DNA from: Rhinatrema bivittatum
Taxonomy: Eukaryota; Chordata; Amphibia; Gymnophiona; Rhinatrematidae
Direction: 5' to 3'
DNA length: 64,000 bases
NCBI RefSeq assembly: GCF_901001135.1
Contig: NC_042625.1
Location: 39,995,842-40,059,841 of the forward strand
In this document: piece after piece, positions 21,561 to 34,600 of the stretch
Layout: each line of letters opens with the position of its first letter
Position numbering within the stretch: the first letter of the stretch is position 1
Notes under the pieces: generated by a model
The model's input: the letters and a program-made list of their open reading frames with translations, nothing else
What the model was told of the DNA's origin: nothing
Database searches by the model: none
Translations under genes and position numbers: made by a program

Positions 21561-23271
21561 TAAGTAAAAGGTAGCTGCAGCCTTTAGCCTATGTGGGCTG
21601 TATGAATCCTGTTTTCTGCGTGCTAGCCGTATCCGTGTGGGCACATTTTGGGCTTAGCACGCCTCTTTTAAACTCCTGATGCGTTAGTATACCATTCGCT
21701 TGCCGCGTCTGAGTTAACGCCGCCTCTTTTTTTTTTTTTTTTTTTTAGTACGTGAATTAAGAAAATCTTATTATGCCGCATTCTGCGTTAGCTGAAGAGT
21801 GAAACCTGTAATTTTTTTTTTCACTATTAGTAGGGGAATTACTGTCTTCTGAATCCCCTCTCTGGGTTTTAGTAGTTTCTGCAAGCAGCAGTTGCTCATT
21901 TTCCACCCCCCTCCCCCCCCCCCCCCCCGCCAATTCCCCAAACCAAGAACCTGTAGAGGTGCAGAACAGTTGCTGAATATTAAAATACATTCTGCACTAA
22001 GTTTAGGAGACTTTCCGGGTGTCGCTGGGTAGCTCTGGAGTTGCTGGGGTGGGGGTGGGGCGGCCAACCAGCCACGAAGGAGGGCGAAGAGGAAATGCAG
22101 CTGGGCCGCTTCAAGGCAGTTAAGGAAAGCATTGCTCAGAATGAAAGTCCCAGCTGTTCTGTGCTTATTAACCTGCTAAAACGCTCCGACTGTGTACGTT
22201 CTTTAACATTAACACATGGTTCAGTCCTGCAAGACTCGGAGATCTTGATCGGGCGCTCTCTCTCTCTCTCTCTGTCTGTTTAACACTCTCTCTGAAGCCG
22301 TCTGTGAAGGCTTCACCTCCCTTCTGAAGAGCAGACGGCCTGCGCGGAGGGAGGCGGTGACGGGAAGCGCCCTTAACGCTTTCTCCATGTGGGGCCGTGG
22401 ATCACCGGCTCCACCTCAGGTTATAATATACCCACTGGTTTTCTGCCACCCCTGTTGCTCGCTTTGGGGCTGAACCAAAAGAGGAGTCGAGATAAATGCC
22501 CCTCTGCACCAACAAAATGAAACCCCCCAGCACTGGCAGTGACCTTTTCCTGTTTTTCTTGTGGTAGGGAAGGGCAAGCAGTGCAGGTGTAAGGTTGACG
22601 AGCAGCGAGTCATAGCTTGGGAGGGGGGGGGGGTGTCTCATGTGCTTCATAAGAAGACTCGTCCCATTACCAGCAGCAGTAATAGCAATAATATCCCCCC
22701 TTCCCCCATGAGCTGATCATGTATAGGGAACCCACCTTCTTAAAAAAACATCCGAAGCCACTGCGCTACCTTTTAGATTCCATTTCATACCCTTACTTGG
22801 TTTATCCAGAACCCCCCTTCGCAGTTTGTTTAATGAAAAAGTGCCCCTTGCCCATCCTCCCACCAACCCTTCATTTTTTTTTTTTTGTGTTGGAAACCAT
22901 GACTGCTGTTCGCTCCGGTGCCCCTTGGCACTACGGGGAATAATCAACCTCTCATCTCTTGTGGGCTTGGCTGCGTCACCTCACAAGGTGACCTGGCATC
23001 GCCGATCGCTTGCTGCGTCAGTTTGTGCTTCTGGTCCTTTATTTTCCAAATGCTTTGATTTCCTGCTCAAATAAAAAAAAATGCTATGCTGGGTGCGTAC
23101 CAGCTCTAGATTATGCATTATGTGTACTGCATGAACCCTGAAGTTACAAATTGTGTGGAGCAGCAGCTGTTGGAGTACAGCACTTCATTGATCAAGTGCA
23201 GTCCCACTGAGTTAATAATATTTACCTTTTTTGTTTTAATTCTCGGTTTTTTTTTCCCCCTTTTCTCCAAG

Positions 23272-23308
23272 CCACATGCCAGGAATAAAATTCATGTTCA
23301 GCCTCAAG
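23272..23308 (+). CDS. GLT1D1: GLT1D1 micro-exon (37 nt)
   Basis: The acceptor is TTTTCTCCAAG ending at 23271; the donor is GTAAGT at 23309. Twelve codons plus one base: PHARNKIHVQPQ and a split Gly. It is in phase 0 with the preceding exon and corresponds to the family's PHA-x-x-K-x-x-V-Q-x-QG linker, the hinge between the two Rossmann lobes. The exon is tiny, but it joins seamlessly with exons on both sides. Confidence 0.9.
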
Positions 23309-25546
23309 GTAAGTCTTTTTTTTTTTTTTTTTTTAATATTCTGAAAGGTAAGCACTTCAGCTTGGCATTTTGCAACCATTCTGTGTTTGTAAATAATCTA
23401 TTTAAATCCTCAGTAGCAGCATAAAGTATATATATGAGGACCCCTTTAAAATACCACTAAGCTTTCGGGATTATTGAAGGGTTTCTAAACAGGCCTGGTG
23501 CTACCGGGCATGCATAGTGAGCAATTGCACAGGGTGGCACATCTGGTAGGGGGGAGGTGGCAGAAGAAGAGGCAGCCCGCAAGGCCGCCGGTGGACCCCC
23601 ATCTCACCAGCAGCCTAGAAACGAGAGAGGCGCGCAAAGCCACCAGTGCACCCAATCCCACTGGCAGCCGAGAAGAGGAAGAGGTCCGTGAGGCCCCCGG
23701 TAGACCCTCTCTGAAGAAAGGAGGACCATATGCTCCTGCACCTTCTCGGTGCCGGCATGCACTGTCCAAAACACGTGCAGCTAACCTGTGCTCAATGCTG
23801 ATCTTGCGATGCATGAAATCAGTAAAGAGGAAGTGCTAGCCCTGCAAGATTTGATTAGCTCTAGTACCAGAACACAAGGGGCAGCAGCAGAATGGCTCCC
23901 AGGGGGGGGGGGGGGGGGACTGAAAGAATGAGAGTGTTACTGTGCTGGGGTATGTGTGAATGGGAGCCTAGCTTGGGAGTGCGGTGTGTGTGAATGGGAA
24001 CCTGACTGGCGCATGTGTGTGAATGGGAACCTGACTGGCGCATGTGTGTGTGTGTGAATGGGAACCTGACTGGTATGTGTGTGTGAAGAAAGTTTGTACT
24101 ACCCCACTAATCCATGCCATACTCAGGATGACTGGATATGAAGTTTTCAGGTATGGAGAGCAGTGAATTTTCCATCTTTATTAGTTTTAATTATTGGGTG
24201 TCTGTGTCTGCCATTTAGAAATATTTTATTGTTTGGAAAATTTGTAAAGTATTATATGAGTTCTTATTTCCTCATCTTGTTGGAAATATTCTTTTTATAA
24301 GTGTGGTTTTCCTAATATGATTGATTTATATTCCTTGATTTTATTGTTTGATGGATTATTTATGAGGACTGGTGATGTTTCTCCATTGCTGCACTGCATA
24401 CAGAGTCGTTTCCAGTTCATTTCTATTTATAGTTTACAGTCTACTTATTCTGTATTTGGTGAGTCTGTTCTGCATGTTTAATTGAGGTGGGTTATTCTGT
24501 GTTAAAAAAAACCAAAACAAAACAAACCCTGAGGGGGCAACACAGTAATTTTTTGCATGGGGCAAGAAAAAATGCTACTTCTAAATACAAAAAAACTATG
24601 AATTTAAGTTTTTTACCTTTTTTTTTTTTTTCTTTTTTTGGTAATGCTATGGGGCCTTCTAGATTTGACATAGTTTAGGGCCTTTGCTGGTCTTAATCCA
24701 GCTCTGATGAAGTTATAACCTAACATTCTTTTATTTCCGAAACAGCGTTACAAGTTTATTTCAGCTGCCTCTGAAAAGATGAGGAGATCCTTTAAACAAC
24801 AACAAATTGTATTTAAACAGAATCTCAGTGTATGTAATAATTGTGCCCCCGAAAAATATGCACAGGATCAGGAAGCAGCAGAAATTGCTGTCTAGCTCGG
24901 AGTTAGCAGTTCAGCCCAGCCTGTTTAATCTGCAAAAGGCATGGGAGGCACAGGGCTCACCATAGCAGGAAGGAAGGTCACAACATTTAAGATATGGTTC
25001 AGCCCAATGCATTAAGGGCTGTGCTGTCTGCCGTCATGCGGGAGATGTTGCTTCGGCTTTTGCCCCTGGGGATGCAGCAGAAGTAGCGCTTGGAGTCCCC
25101 AGGCCTGCGTGCGCTTGGGGGAAGTGGAGAAGGCTGGTACTGGTCATCACATAGCAGCAGCTAGACCTGGGGTTTCCAGAAGGGAGGCACAATCTGTGGC
25201 CTGTGGCTGGGCTGGAAGGAGGGCAGCATAGGGTGGCTTACAAACTGGAAATAAATCCTAGGTAGCTGCAATGAAGACGCATGGCCCTAGAGCTCCGGTA
25301 CAGGCCAGATCCAAGAAAGAGTAGTCAGGAAAAATGAAGGCTGCAAGACATGTATCTGCTTCTAGTAATATATTTTGTTTTGTAACTTTTGATGCATTTT
25401 ATGTTGTGGTTCCAATCCCGCTAAGCGCAGCAGTTAAGTTCAGCAGAATAGAAGCACTGATTAAATAATGAATAGTATGCATCTAGAGTTCTGGCCACAG
25501 TGTTCAGATTGGAGGTGATTCACCTTCTTCCTTTTCTCAATTCTAG
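23309..25546 (+). other. GLT1D1: GLT1D1 intron with minisatellite
   Basis: 2.24 kb. After a T run (23318-23334), bases 23490-23840 carry a GC-rich block with no recognisable family. Poly-G at 23899-23918 is followed by the minisatellite at 23930-24090. The T/A-rich part 24180-24480 and the rest to 25540 show no exon-like or repeat signature I can name. Confidence 0.6.
23930..24090 (+). repeat. Minisatellite, about 30-40 bp unit
   Basis: Four to five imperfect tandem units of the form GTGTGTGAATGGGA(A/G)CCT followed by GACTGG(CGCAT). Unit length differs through variable TG runs. Two adjacent central units are identical over AATGGGAACCTGACTGGCGC. Confidence 0.85.
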
Positions 25547-25603
25547 GAATTCGAACCACACCAAGCGCGGCTTTCAATTTTAAGAAGTTTCTTCAAAGTG
25601 CAG
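25547..25603 (+). CDS. GLT1D1: GLT1D1 coding exon (57 nt)
   Basis: The acceptor is TTTTCTCAATTCTAG ending at 25546; the donor is GTAACC at 25604. Two bases complete Gly, then 18 codons read IRTTPSAAFNFKKFLQSA and one base carries over. This matches the family's GI-x-T-x-P-N/S-AAFN-W/F block at the start of the C-terminal lobe. All codons are open. Confidence 0.93.
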
Positions 25604-25950
25604 GTAACCCTTTCAGTCTTGCTCTCTGTGATTAAACCAATAGATCCAGTGACATGTAAATCATTGGGAACCGAATGGTTAGCGGTTGCCAAGGTAATGG
25701 TCTCACCCTGTGCCTGTTGTCCAACTTTTTTTGGGTCTAGCAGATTGGCCATCAAGGACACAGGCAGGAAACGATGGTACAATAAGGGCCAGAAGTGATT
25801 CTTCGTACTCCTTATCCACAGGAGATTCGTTTTAGAAACCCGAAAGGCAATACCTTCCAACTGCAAACTGAATGAATATATACAAATCTAAAACAGTTTG
25901 GCAGCAGGGTCCTCAATTCATAATGAAGCACTGCCATACAGAATACACAA

Positions 25951-26470
25951 ATGGCCTGATTTTAAGAGGGTCACGCGCGTAAATGACAGGGTTACGCGCA
26001 TGGCTGGGCTTTGCGTGCACCATGCGCGTTTTGGGAAGGGCCCATCTATGCGTGCAACCCCAGTTACATGCTAAAGGGTGGGGTGGGGTTTGGGGGGGCG
26101 GGCCAGGACAGCGCCATTCATTGCTGTCTCAGGGAAGCGCACGCCGGCAGCAGGCCAGTGCGCATAACTTCTACTTATCAGAGCAGGTAAGGTACAGAAC
26201 AAAAAAAATAGGGTAGGTAGGGGTTAGGGGTCAGAGGGGAAAGGGGAGGAAGGTTAGGTAGGGGGTTAGGGAAGTTCTCTCTGTCCACTCCTTAATTGGA
26301 GCGGACTGGGAGGGAACTGGAAAAAAGGCCGATGGCGTCACTGCGCATAATTTGAAACACCCCCCCCCCCCCCCCCCCACGCACACAAGTTGCGGGTGAC
26401 CCGCACATGCTCACATGGATATTAAAATCCGGCACGTATGTGTGCGCGAATATCTGATTTTATAACATGC
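25951..26470. mobile_element. GC-rich foldback element
   Basis: The left edge CTGATTTTAAGAGGGTCACG and a right edge near ATCTGATTTTATAACATGCG are rich in CGCG and GCGCAT words. The centre (26275-26316) has the hairpin CTGTCCACTCC-TTAA-TTGGAGCGGAC within GTTCTCT...GGGAAC. A poly-C (26360-26378) and GTTAGG-rich text lie between. Non-coding. Confidence 0.72.
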
Positions 26471-28374
26471 GTCTGGCAGGAACTGTGTGTGTGTTTTAAA
26501 TCGGCCTCATTCTTTTTAATCTATTACCCAAATTTTAAATGGATGAAAACAGTTTGTGGCCTATTTACACTGCCAAAGCTGTGATGTTGCTTAATAGGCA
26601 TGCAAAAAAACCTTCTAATTATTACTGGCAAAAAACATCTGGTTAGAATTCTTTTCTAAGTGAAATCCAGTAATGTGCACTTGTGAATATTAATTCAAAA
26701 ATAAGGATCATATGCACAAATACACCAAAAGCCTTTGTTTCACCTGTCGGATTTCATCAGGGGGATTAGAATATGAATCTCAAAACTTGTAACACATTGA
26801 ACTGGTTCTCATTAAACTACAGCGTCGCAGCTATGTTCAACTTAACTTTAATAAACCTTTTGATAATCTGAGCAAGATCAAGCTTGCTTTTTTGTCACAG
26901 CAGCCTGAATGTGTATATTTATATGTATTTAATATCATTTCTTTAAGACTTATCCTTAATAATCTTCTCCGAGAACAAACTGACAATGTTCATCAAAATG
27001 AACAGAACATGTGAACAAGACTCACCTGCTTGTAGATATAACAGATGGTTACAAAGAATAAATATTCAAGAGGGCATGTAAATTGGAGTCTGTGGACAGA
27101 CAGAAAGAATTGAGGAAAAACAAACAGCCAGCAGTCTCAAAATGGATTAAGTCACTTACTGTGCACTAACCAGTGATTAAAGTACAGCTATTTGATGACA
27201 AAAAGGGTCAGCTATCACTTCTGGCACATTTGACTAATTTAAATGAGGACTCTCCTGCTTGTTGTCTAGCGTGCTGATAGTGTCAGCTAGCTGGACGGTG
27301 GATTTTAAACACCGACAGGTCCATGAGCTAACTTACTCCAAACCAGCATTCCCTGCTACTGCCAAGACGGCTCTGTACGGTGCTGCCCCACAGCAGTGAT
27401 GTCTGCATTTCCCGCCCTGTCTTGAGGTGACATGCCGACGGCACAAGCTAGTGCTCGTGCTGCTGATGTGTAGTGGGTACTCCCAGCTGCAGCCTTCCAA
27501 GTGAGCTTAGCTCACATCAAAGTAACATTGAAAATGGCAGCAGATAAATACCAACATGAGTCATCCAGTCTGCTGTTGAAAGTGTGTGAAGGTTTGTAAC
27601 TGCCGCTCCGTGCAGGTTACCACATCTTAGCCCAGTGCTTCATTTCTATTCTTTTGGCACTGTGGAAACTAACATGCTTGAGATCCAACCTTACTGTCCG
27701 GCTGAGAGGCCTTGGCTAGAGTAGTTAGTCATCTTGAATTGTAAACATGAAAGGTCCACTGTCTCCTCCTCATATTAACATTTGTGTTGTCTCCTACTTT
27801 CCAAGACAATAGTTTGTAAATGCGAAATAAAAGGAAGACTTCCTTTTAGGTTGTTATATGCATTCCTTTTATGTCTTGTGGTAGGAAGGAGTAAATCTCC
27901 ATTACTAGTTTTGTCACACATGAGTGAAAGCCGTTCATTAGCCAAAAAAAATGATAAAAATAAGGGAGTGTGAGGGTTGGGTTCAACCTGTACCACATTT
28001 CTGAATTTGTTTGGGAAGAATTCTTTGATTAGTTATCCCTGGTCTTCATCCTTGATGAGCTTTATTAACTAAGGACCTGAGGTAGCAAAGGCATTCTCCA
28101 GTTTGGAGGAGATTTTTCTTTTTTTTCTTTATTTTATTAATTTTCAAAATTTTATATACAAGCATTTACATCTTGACTTGAAATACATTGAGAGATCAAA
28201 GAAAAATTCATATATATATGAACTATTTCCTACAGATTGGTGAATAGGCCTTGAGTGAGGACTAATTATTTGAGAGAATTCTATGTTAATTAGCCTTTGG
28301 AGTGGTGATGAAAATAGTCTTTATACTTAGTAGTAACAAGTTTAAAGGAATGGAATATGAATTGAAAAAATAAT

Positions 28375-28450
28375 TTATTTTATTTAATTCTTTTCTATAC
28401 CGACATTCATAACACGTTACATCACATCTATTCACATCGAACAAGGGTAA
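28375..28450 (-). repeat. L2-like 3' tail (antisense)
   Basis: AATTTATTTTATTTAATTC followed by TTTTCTATACCGACATTC and ACGTTACATC is the reverse of the ...TATAGAAAA(T)n tail type also seen at 8585-8640. Confidence 0.5.
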
Positions 28451-28689
28451 ATTAATGTTAACTTAATTGTAGCTAAGGAGCTACTGATATAGTTGAGAAA
28501 AAAAGATGAGTTACAATGAATGAGGGTTGCTGAAACTTGGATGATGGAAGCAAGTAGAGAGAAGGAGCAAATGAGTAGTCAATATATATCGAATGCTAGT
28601 GGTAAGGAACCGAATAATGAACTTTGTCATAATAACAATATACATATACATAAATGAATGAATATATAAAAAAGATATAAAATAGACAC

Positions 28690-29150
28690 ACATAGGTACG
28701 CGCGTAACCCTTTTAAAAACCCCCTGTGTGCGCCGAGCCTATTTTGCATAGGCTTGGCGGCGCGCGCAAATTTCGGGGCATTCCGGGGGCGTGGTTGAGG
28801 CCTCCGGACCAGCCCCCGGGTCAGGTGATGGCGTGCCTCTGGCAGGCGTAACTTTAACAACAATGGTAGGGGGAAGGTTTAGATAGGGCCGGGGGCTTGG
28901 GTTAGGGAGGGGAAGGTGCAGGGGGGGGGGGGGGGTAGAAGGAAAGTTCCCTCAGAGGCCGCTCCAATTTTGGAGCGGCCTCGGAGGGAACAGGCAGCAC
29001 ACGCAGGGCTCGGCGCGCGCAAGTTGCACAAACGTTCACCCCCTTGCGCGCGCCGACCCCGGATTTTATAAGATACACGCGGCTACACGCGTATCTTATA
29101 AAATCTGGCGTATTTTTGTTCGCGCGTGCGTAGATTTATAAAATCTACCC
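28690..29150. mobile_element. GC-rich foldback element with central hairpin
   Basis: The left edge TACGCGCGTAACCC-TTTTAAAAA and right edge CGCGTGCGTAGATTTATAAA are inverted and CpG-rich. The central hairpin at 28947-28990 has arms AGAGGCCGCTCC and GGAGCGGCCTC flanked by TTCCCTC/GAGGGAA. Poly-G at 28921-28935. Non-coding. Confidence 0.78.
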
Positions 29151-29369
29151 ATGTGTTGCTTAAGAAATGCCTACCGTGGAGATTTATATTATTCTTTTTC
29201 GGGATCAATAGTCTTGAGTTATTTTATCACTATCGGAGAGGAACTATCCACTAATGACTTTTTGCTTAACAAAAAAGCAGAAAGCTGATCAGGAGTGTAG
29301 AAAACATACGTTATACCTTACAATTTGGCAATACATTTACATGGAAATTTGAGTAACATCATTGCTCCT

Positions 29370-30440
29370 ATTTCAATTATTTTATTTTTTAAGAAGAGGA
29401 ACGGTTTCCTCCTCTTCTGTCGACCTAGATAGATCTGGAAAAATATGTACTTTCATATTTAGAAATGTTGCAGAGCTGTTTCTGAAAAACAATTTCAAAA
29501 CCCACTGTCTGATTTCAGGAAATGATGCCACCAAGGTAGCGGGGGCAGCCAAATTCTCCTGGGAAGTTTCTAAAATTTCTGTAAGATTAATCAATGATGG
29601 TTCAGTTGGGATCAATTTTTGAACTTCATTTTGGTTTGGTACATCTCCCCTTTTATAAGGGGGGATATAAAAAACCCTAGATGTGATAGGTAGTGCTTGT
29701 TCTGGTATTTTTAAAATTTCTAACATATATTTTGTTTAGCATTTCCTTAGGTAAATTGAACTCTGAGAAAATTGATAAATCTTAAATTTTTTGATCTCAT
29801 CTGATTTTCTAATTGTTCTAATTTCAAGGACATTTGATTTTCTTTAAAGAGGTATGTGTATCCACTCTTCTTGTTATCTCTGTCTCTATCTTCTGTATTG
29901 ATGTCTGCATTTCCTTTACCTTTTTTTCTACATTATCCAATCTACTTCCATAGCTTCCTATAAATTCATAAATTGGTACTAATTGGTTATATATATTCGT
30001 GTTTAAAGCCTGTAATGCTTCCCAACTTGTGTCCAATGATATGTCCATAGGTCTTACCAAAACAATTTTCTTTATCTTGACCAATTCTGAACCCACTCGA
30101 TAGATGTTACAATACCTACTTTGACTGTATCTTCACCAGTCTCCAGCTGAATAGGTAAATCACTCCTTTCTCTATTACCCTCAAATGGGATATTATCCCG
30201 CTGGGTTCTCATTTGTTCCAAAATCCTGTCTTCAGCTGGGTTTACTGGCGCCACCCGATATACCAGGGACAAAGATGTTAATAGCTTAGAAGAGATGTCG
30301 GGTGATACTTCTTCCCAGCCATCTCCTGGCGAGCAAACTCCCGGTTTCTTGTCTCCACGTTCGACATGAGCATCCATTGGGCCCGTCACCTTATCCATGG
30401 AAAAGGGCAGGGTTTCCTCCTCCCTTGACCTTCTCTTTCT
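29370..30440 (-). pseudogene. L1-type LINE ORF1 relic with coiled coil
   Basis: Reading minus from 30398: an N-terminal segment (30398-30072), a segment with a coiled-coil-like heptad stretch (30096-29824, containing GSRLDNVEKKVKEMQTS), and a C-terminal segment (29726-29382) with PPYKRGD and IFPDLSRSTE. The order N-terminus, coiled coil and RNA-binding C-terminus is that of L1-clade ORF1 proteins, which form nucleic-acid-chaperone trimers. The three parts lie in different frames, and no ORF2 is visible next to it. Confidence 0.65.
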
Positions 30441-31374
30441 TACCGAATGAGGTATTTAATTAAGTGAGACTCAAATGGACACCCCTTTGCCAAATATGTA
30501 GGATATCCTTTAGGCCCTGGATGGAGGAGTTTGGAGGTTAGAGAGGGCAGATATTAATTTATATCAGATTATCAAAGCAGATGTATCAAAAGCCTTTCAA
30601 AGCCACGCACCGGCGGCACGCGCCAGTACTGGGCCGATTTTATGGGCCCTCTCTGTGTCTCCACCCGATGACATCAGGAATGGGGCGTGGCCGGGTCAGT
30701 GTCGCTGAGGCCAGGAACTCCTCACCTCAGACTTGGATGTTAAGTCTTTTGCAGGTAATTGTTGCCGGACACCCCCTCGTAATCCTCCTCCTGGAGGAGA
30801 TTTTTCAGCTGTTATCAGGATCGATTGACTGATTCCCTCAGATTGTCTAGAAGCATGCGTCTGTTTACACTGCCTGTGACCGTTTTTAGAGGCTCATTTG
30901 AGAAAGCTGCCAGCCCTCTCTGCAGGTGGACTGTTGTGCGTGGGGCCTGCTTGCACGCACGCTTGCCCACAGTGAATCACCTGTACAAATTATTGGGCGC
31001 AAATGAGTGCGGGTGGTTTTTAATGGGGTAATTATCAAAGCCAGCCCACGCATGGTGCGCGGACAGTTACAGAATTGCCCCCGATGCCTATGTGCCTTAT
31101 GGGGAATTTTCAAAGAGAAATTAACCACATTGTTTCCCTTAAAATATTGACCATGATGTCCCATAGGTACAAAGCACCTGTGCAGTTAGCAGTAAGGTGG
31201 GTTACTGAAAACTGCCCCATTTTAATGTTTTACGGGTTAGTCCCTGTGTGTTAAGCATTGGAGAAAACACAGCAGTGGATTTTCAGAGGAGTTCCGCGTG
31301 TAAAAGTAAAATATAACGTAGCAATTTTTCAAAAGCCCATTTACGCTTGTAAAACCTTCTGAAAATGACCTCCA

Positions 31375-31610
31375 TGTGACATAGTGACATGTAAGGACCA
31401 TACGGTTCATCTGACCTGCCTGGTGCAATGCTGTTATCCCCACCTGCCTTCACATTGAAGGGTCCTCTGTTCTCGTCCCAGACTCCCCTGGGAGGCCGTT
31501 CCATGCATCCACTGCCCTTTCTGGGAAGAAATATTTTCTGATGTTTCTCTTGTATTTACCCCTTTGAGTCTCATACTGCGACCTCCTCTTCTTCTAGAGC
31601 ATTCTTTCTT
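31375..31610 (-). mobile_element. CR1 LINE 3' fragment (antisense)
   Basis: Starts with a GACCATACGGTTCATCTGAC block and continues through GGGAGGCCGTTCCATGCATC, CTTTCTGGGAAGAAATATTT and CGACCTCCTCTTC. This is the reverse of the CR1 3' region (in sense: ...AGAAAG(G)GTGGTGGATGCATGGAA...). It ends in A/T runs at 31613-31650. Confidence 0.75.
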
Positions 31611-34600
31611 CTGAAAAAAAAAAGTTAAAGCTTTTTTTTTTTTTTTTCTTTTGCCTGGTTTCAAACCAGCGACCATTCACATGTCAGGTAAATGTGGTAC
31701 CACTACATAACAGAAACCCACATCCTTTAGCATACTATGGTGGGGGAGATTCCCCCCAGAATTATTCCTTACAACTGTGTACACATTTATCTAGCAGTAA
31801 GTTGTTTGTTTTTTTAATGTAAACAGCTGTTAATAAACATCTTTAAACTAAGAAATATGTGATGCCTGAAAAAAGTGGCAGATGCCATAAACTTATAATA
31901 GAGCTTTAGAATAAAAAAAATAAAAAGAACTTCCAATCTTTTATTTAAAAACCTTGTAAAGGATTAGTTTGTGTTTGGTGTGTTTTTGGGTTTTTTTTTT
32001 CTCCCCTCAGGAGCTATTTCCTGCTGTTTCACAGCCAAAACCACCCCTCCCATCTCCCCACCAGAGATTTTTTAGCACTGCATTCATCTGTCTAAGCCAC
32101 GGTGCCGTGGCTGCTCGCTGCGTTACAAATGAGCTGGTGCTGTTGAATTACTTTATCACGTCTGTAAATGCAAGTCATTATTCAGGGCCGATGTTCCCAT
32201 TTTAAAATTGAGCATTGTGAGGTTATTTCAATCTCAATAAATCATGGCGCAGGAGATCAGCAGAAGCCAGATTAATAATTTTCAAATGCAGAGAGATTTG
32301 TCATGCGCTACTACGGCCTCCGTGTTGATCGCCTCTGCATCTATGGTATGAGTAAAGATTTAGTCAACGCATGGAAACAAATGCCTCTATTTTTTTTTTC
32401 CTTCCAAAAATAAAAATGGGCTTTTTTTTTTTTTTTTCTGGCACTAAGATATAAGATGATAGGGGGAAGTTATAACCCTAGTATGTCCTAGTAGGACAGC
32501 ATAAAATTCATTATAGGCAAAAATATGTGAGTGACATCAGCTTTATTTAAATTACAACTTGAAAAAGTTCTTAAGATTGATTTGGCATGTGTGTCAGGTT
32601 CAACAGGGCTTGAATTGGCAACCCTAGAAGGCATAAGAATAAGGAGAGAGACCAGGGAATATTTACCCTCCAGTTGCCAGGTAGACATGCTCTCAGAAGA
32701 TCCCACTGGTTTAAATCAGGGTGTGTACTGACTGAGGTCATACAGAGCAATGGAAAGAGAGACATACCTCTGCTGGTGCAACAGACTCCTGAGATGTGTC
32801 CTCCAGACTCTCTGCTCTGCAGCCCTGCTCCAGAGTTACAGCTGCATGCCAGGATGCCTCCCAAACTAGGCCTGGTTTTACTGGCCTTGGCTCAACCTTC
32901 ACCCGGCCTCTTCATGTAAACCTCTTCCTGAGTAACATACCATTCACTAGCAACCAGATGCCTTTTCGGCCCAGTGTCATGCATCATTTTGCCTTGTCAC
33001 AAGTCGATACGCGGTCATACAATTAAAGCTATCCCCACATTTTTCCAGCAGAGCTCAGCAGTGATGAGAGAGCTGACAGCTTTTCACATCACGAGCCATA
33101 GGTTACATTCTTGGAATTTATCCGTTTTCGTCACTTGTGCTTGAAGCCCCAAAATAACACCGGTTGAGGAATCCCAGAAAAGTGCAGATGGCAAGGTAGC
33201 AAGAAGTGCTTGTGTACGGCTGTCCTTCCAGGCACGTTTCAGAAGCCGGTTGCTGCTTGCAAGTCGAGTTGTACCCTAAGAAGACCTAAGTAAACGTAGA
33301 GATTTGGAGGTGGTTTACAAAAAAAACAACCTCTCAATTTTCCCATTTTTATGAGCAACCTAGCACCTGAGGCAACCTTGCAGTGCCTGATTATTATTAT
33401 TATTAATTTTTTTTTAAAGAGAATTTTTCTCCTTGGTGCTTGTTTCTGTTACCACATTCTAGCTTGCTTTATAACCTCTCTGCTAATGCCTAGGATTAGG
33501 GGGCTGCAGTGGCAGGAAGGGGAGAGACAGATTTCTTGATAAGACCCAGCAGGAGTTAAAACAGCACTGGATCATGTTGGAACACATTGCTATAAATTAT
33601 TTAAAAAAAAAAAAAAAGAAAAGAAAATCTTGTTACATGCTGCTTTGTCCTTGAAAGAATGACTAGCACTGTATCATAGCTTGAAAGAACTACAAAGTGG
33701 CATTTCACCGTAGTTTAGTCTCTGATAAACTATGCTAGAAGGTTGCTTAAAACGGTGGTGTCACTGTGACAATAAGAATCGTAGCCACCGAGCAGTTCAT
33801 TTTATTGTTGGAGTCTGGCAAGATCGCAGTTTACAAACAAATAAGTGCCTGCGATAACTCTGCACCTGCCACTAAAACAATAACATAAGATCGATTCCCG
33901 AAAAACGCCAACTCTCCTGATTCTTCCTCAGCCCTTAGTTTTAGGGATATAGTTCCTTTTTCATTCTGGCCACGCCCCTTGGACTCCCCCTGCAATCATA
34001 GCGCCTTGCCTTCTGTTTCAAAGACAGCACAGCAGCATCCCAGTGTACCTCACTTCAGAAGAGTAGGAGCCAGGAACTTTCAACACCAGCATCTCTTCCA
34101 GGATGAGCAATTAATGGCGTAATCTGCACTGTTAGAAGAGCTGCTAGTAGTTTTTACTTTTGAAAGGTGTGACTGTTTGTTCCGGGACACTTTTACTTAG
34201 AGCTCACCTGGACTAACTTTCATGAATGAGGAATATTTGGTTGCCATGTTAGTCCATGCAAAGCTATGGAACTACGGTCAATAAGTAAGTAAAAAAAAAA
34301 AAAAGCAAATATATTAACTTTTTTATTGGACTAAGAATACATTCTTTGACTGGCTTTCAGGAGCTAGCACTCTTTCCTCAGAACATTGACCTCATTTTAT
34401 TTTGACTTACTGAAAAGGACTGTAGCTCCAGAAAGCTAGTCAAGAAATATAAGCATGAGTTTAACCTTTTTTTTTTTGGTTGATTGACCTTTATTTCTGT
34501 GTATGGGTCAAGTGGAATTTAGGCCATCAGTTGGTACATAAACAGGGCACAAGCAAGACGTGGCCAAGGCAAATAAAGGCCATTTCGTGGTCTGAAGTGC

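Larger units (their letters stand above)
18522..23271 (+). other. GLT1D1: GLT1D1 intron with CR1 ends and L1-type ORF1 relic
   Basis: Holds a CR1 3' end (18905-19080, minus), an L1-type ORF1 relic (19365-20440, minus), a CR1 end (20585-20770), a GATGCAATA-type element edge (20898), another CR1 end (21459-21560), poly-C (21903-21927) and a short TC run (22257-22273). Bases 21560-21760 and 22030-22700 have nothing I can classify. The donor-side T-runs are simple sequence. Confidence 0.6.

Noticed and set aside
23900..24090. CRISPR-like array of spaced repeats
   Set aside because: The context is vertebrate intron; units are contiguous TG-rich minisatellite repeats without unique spacers.
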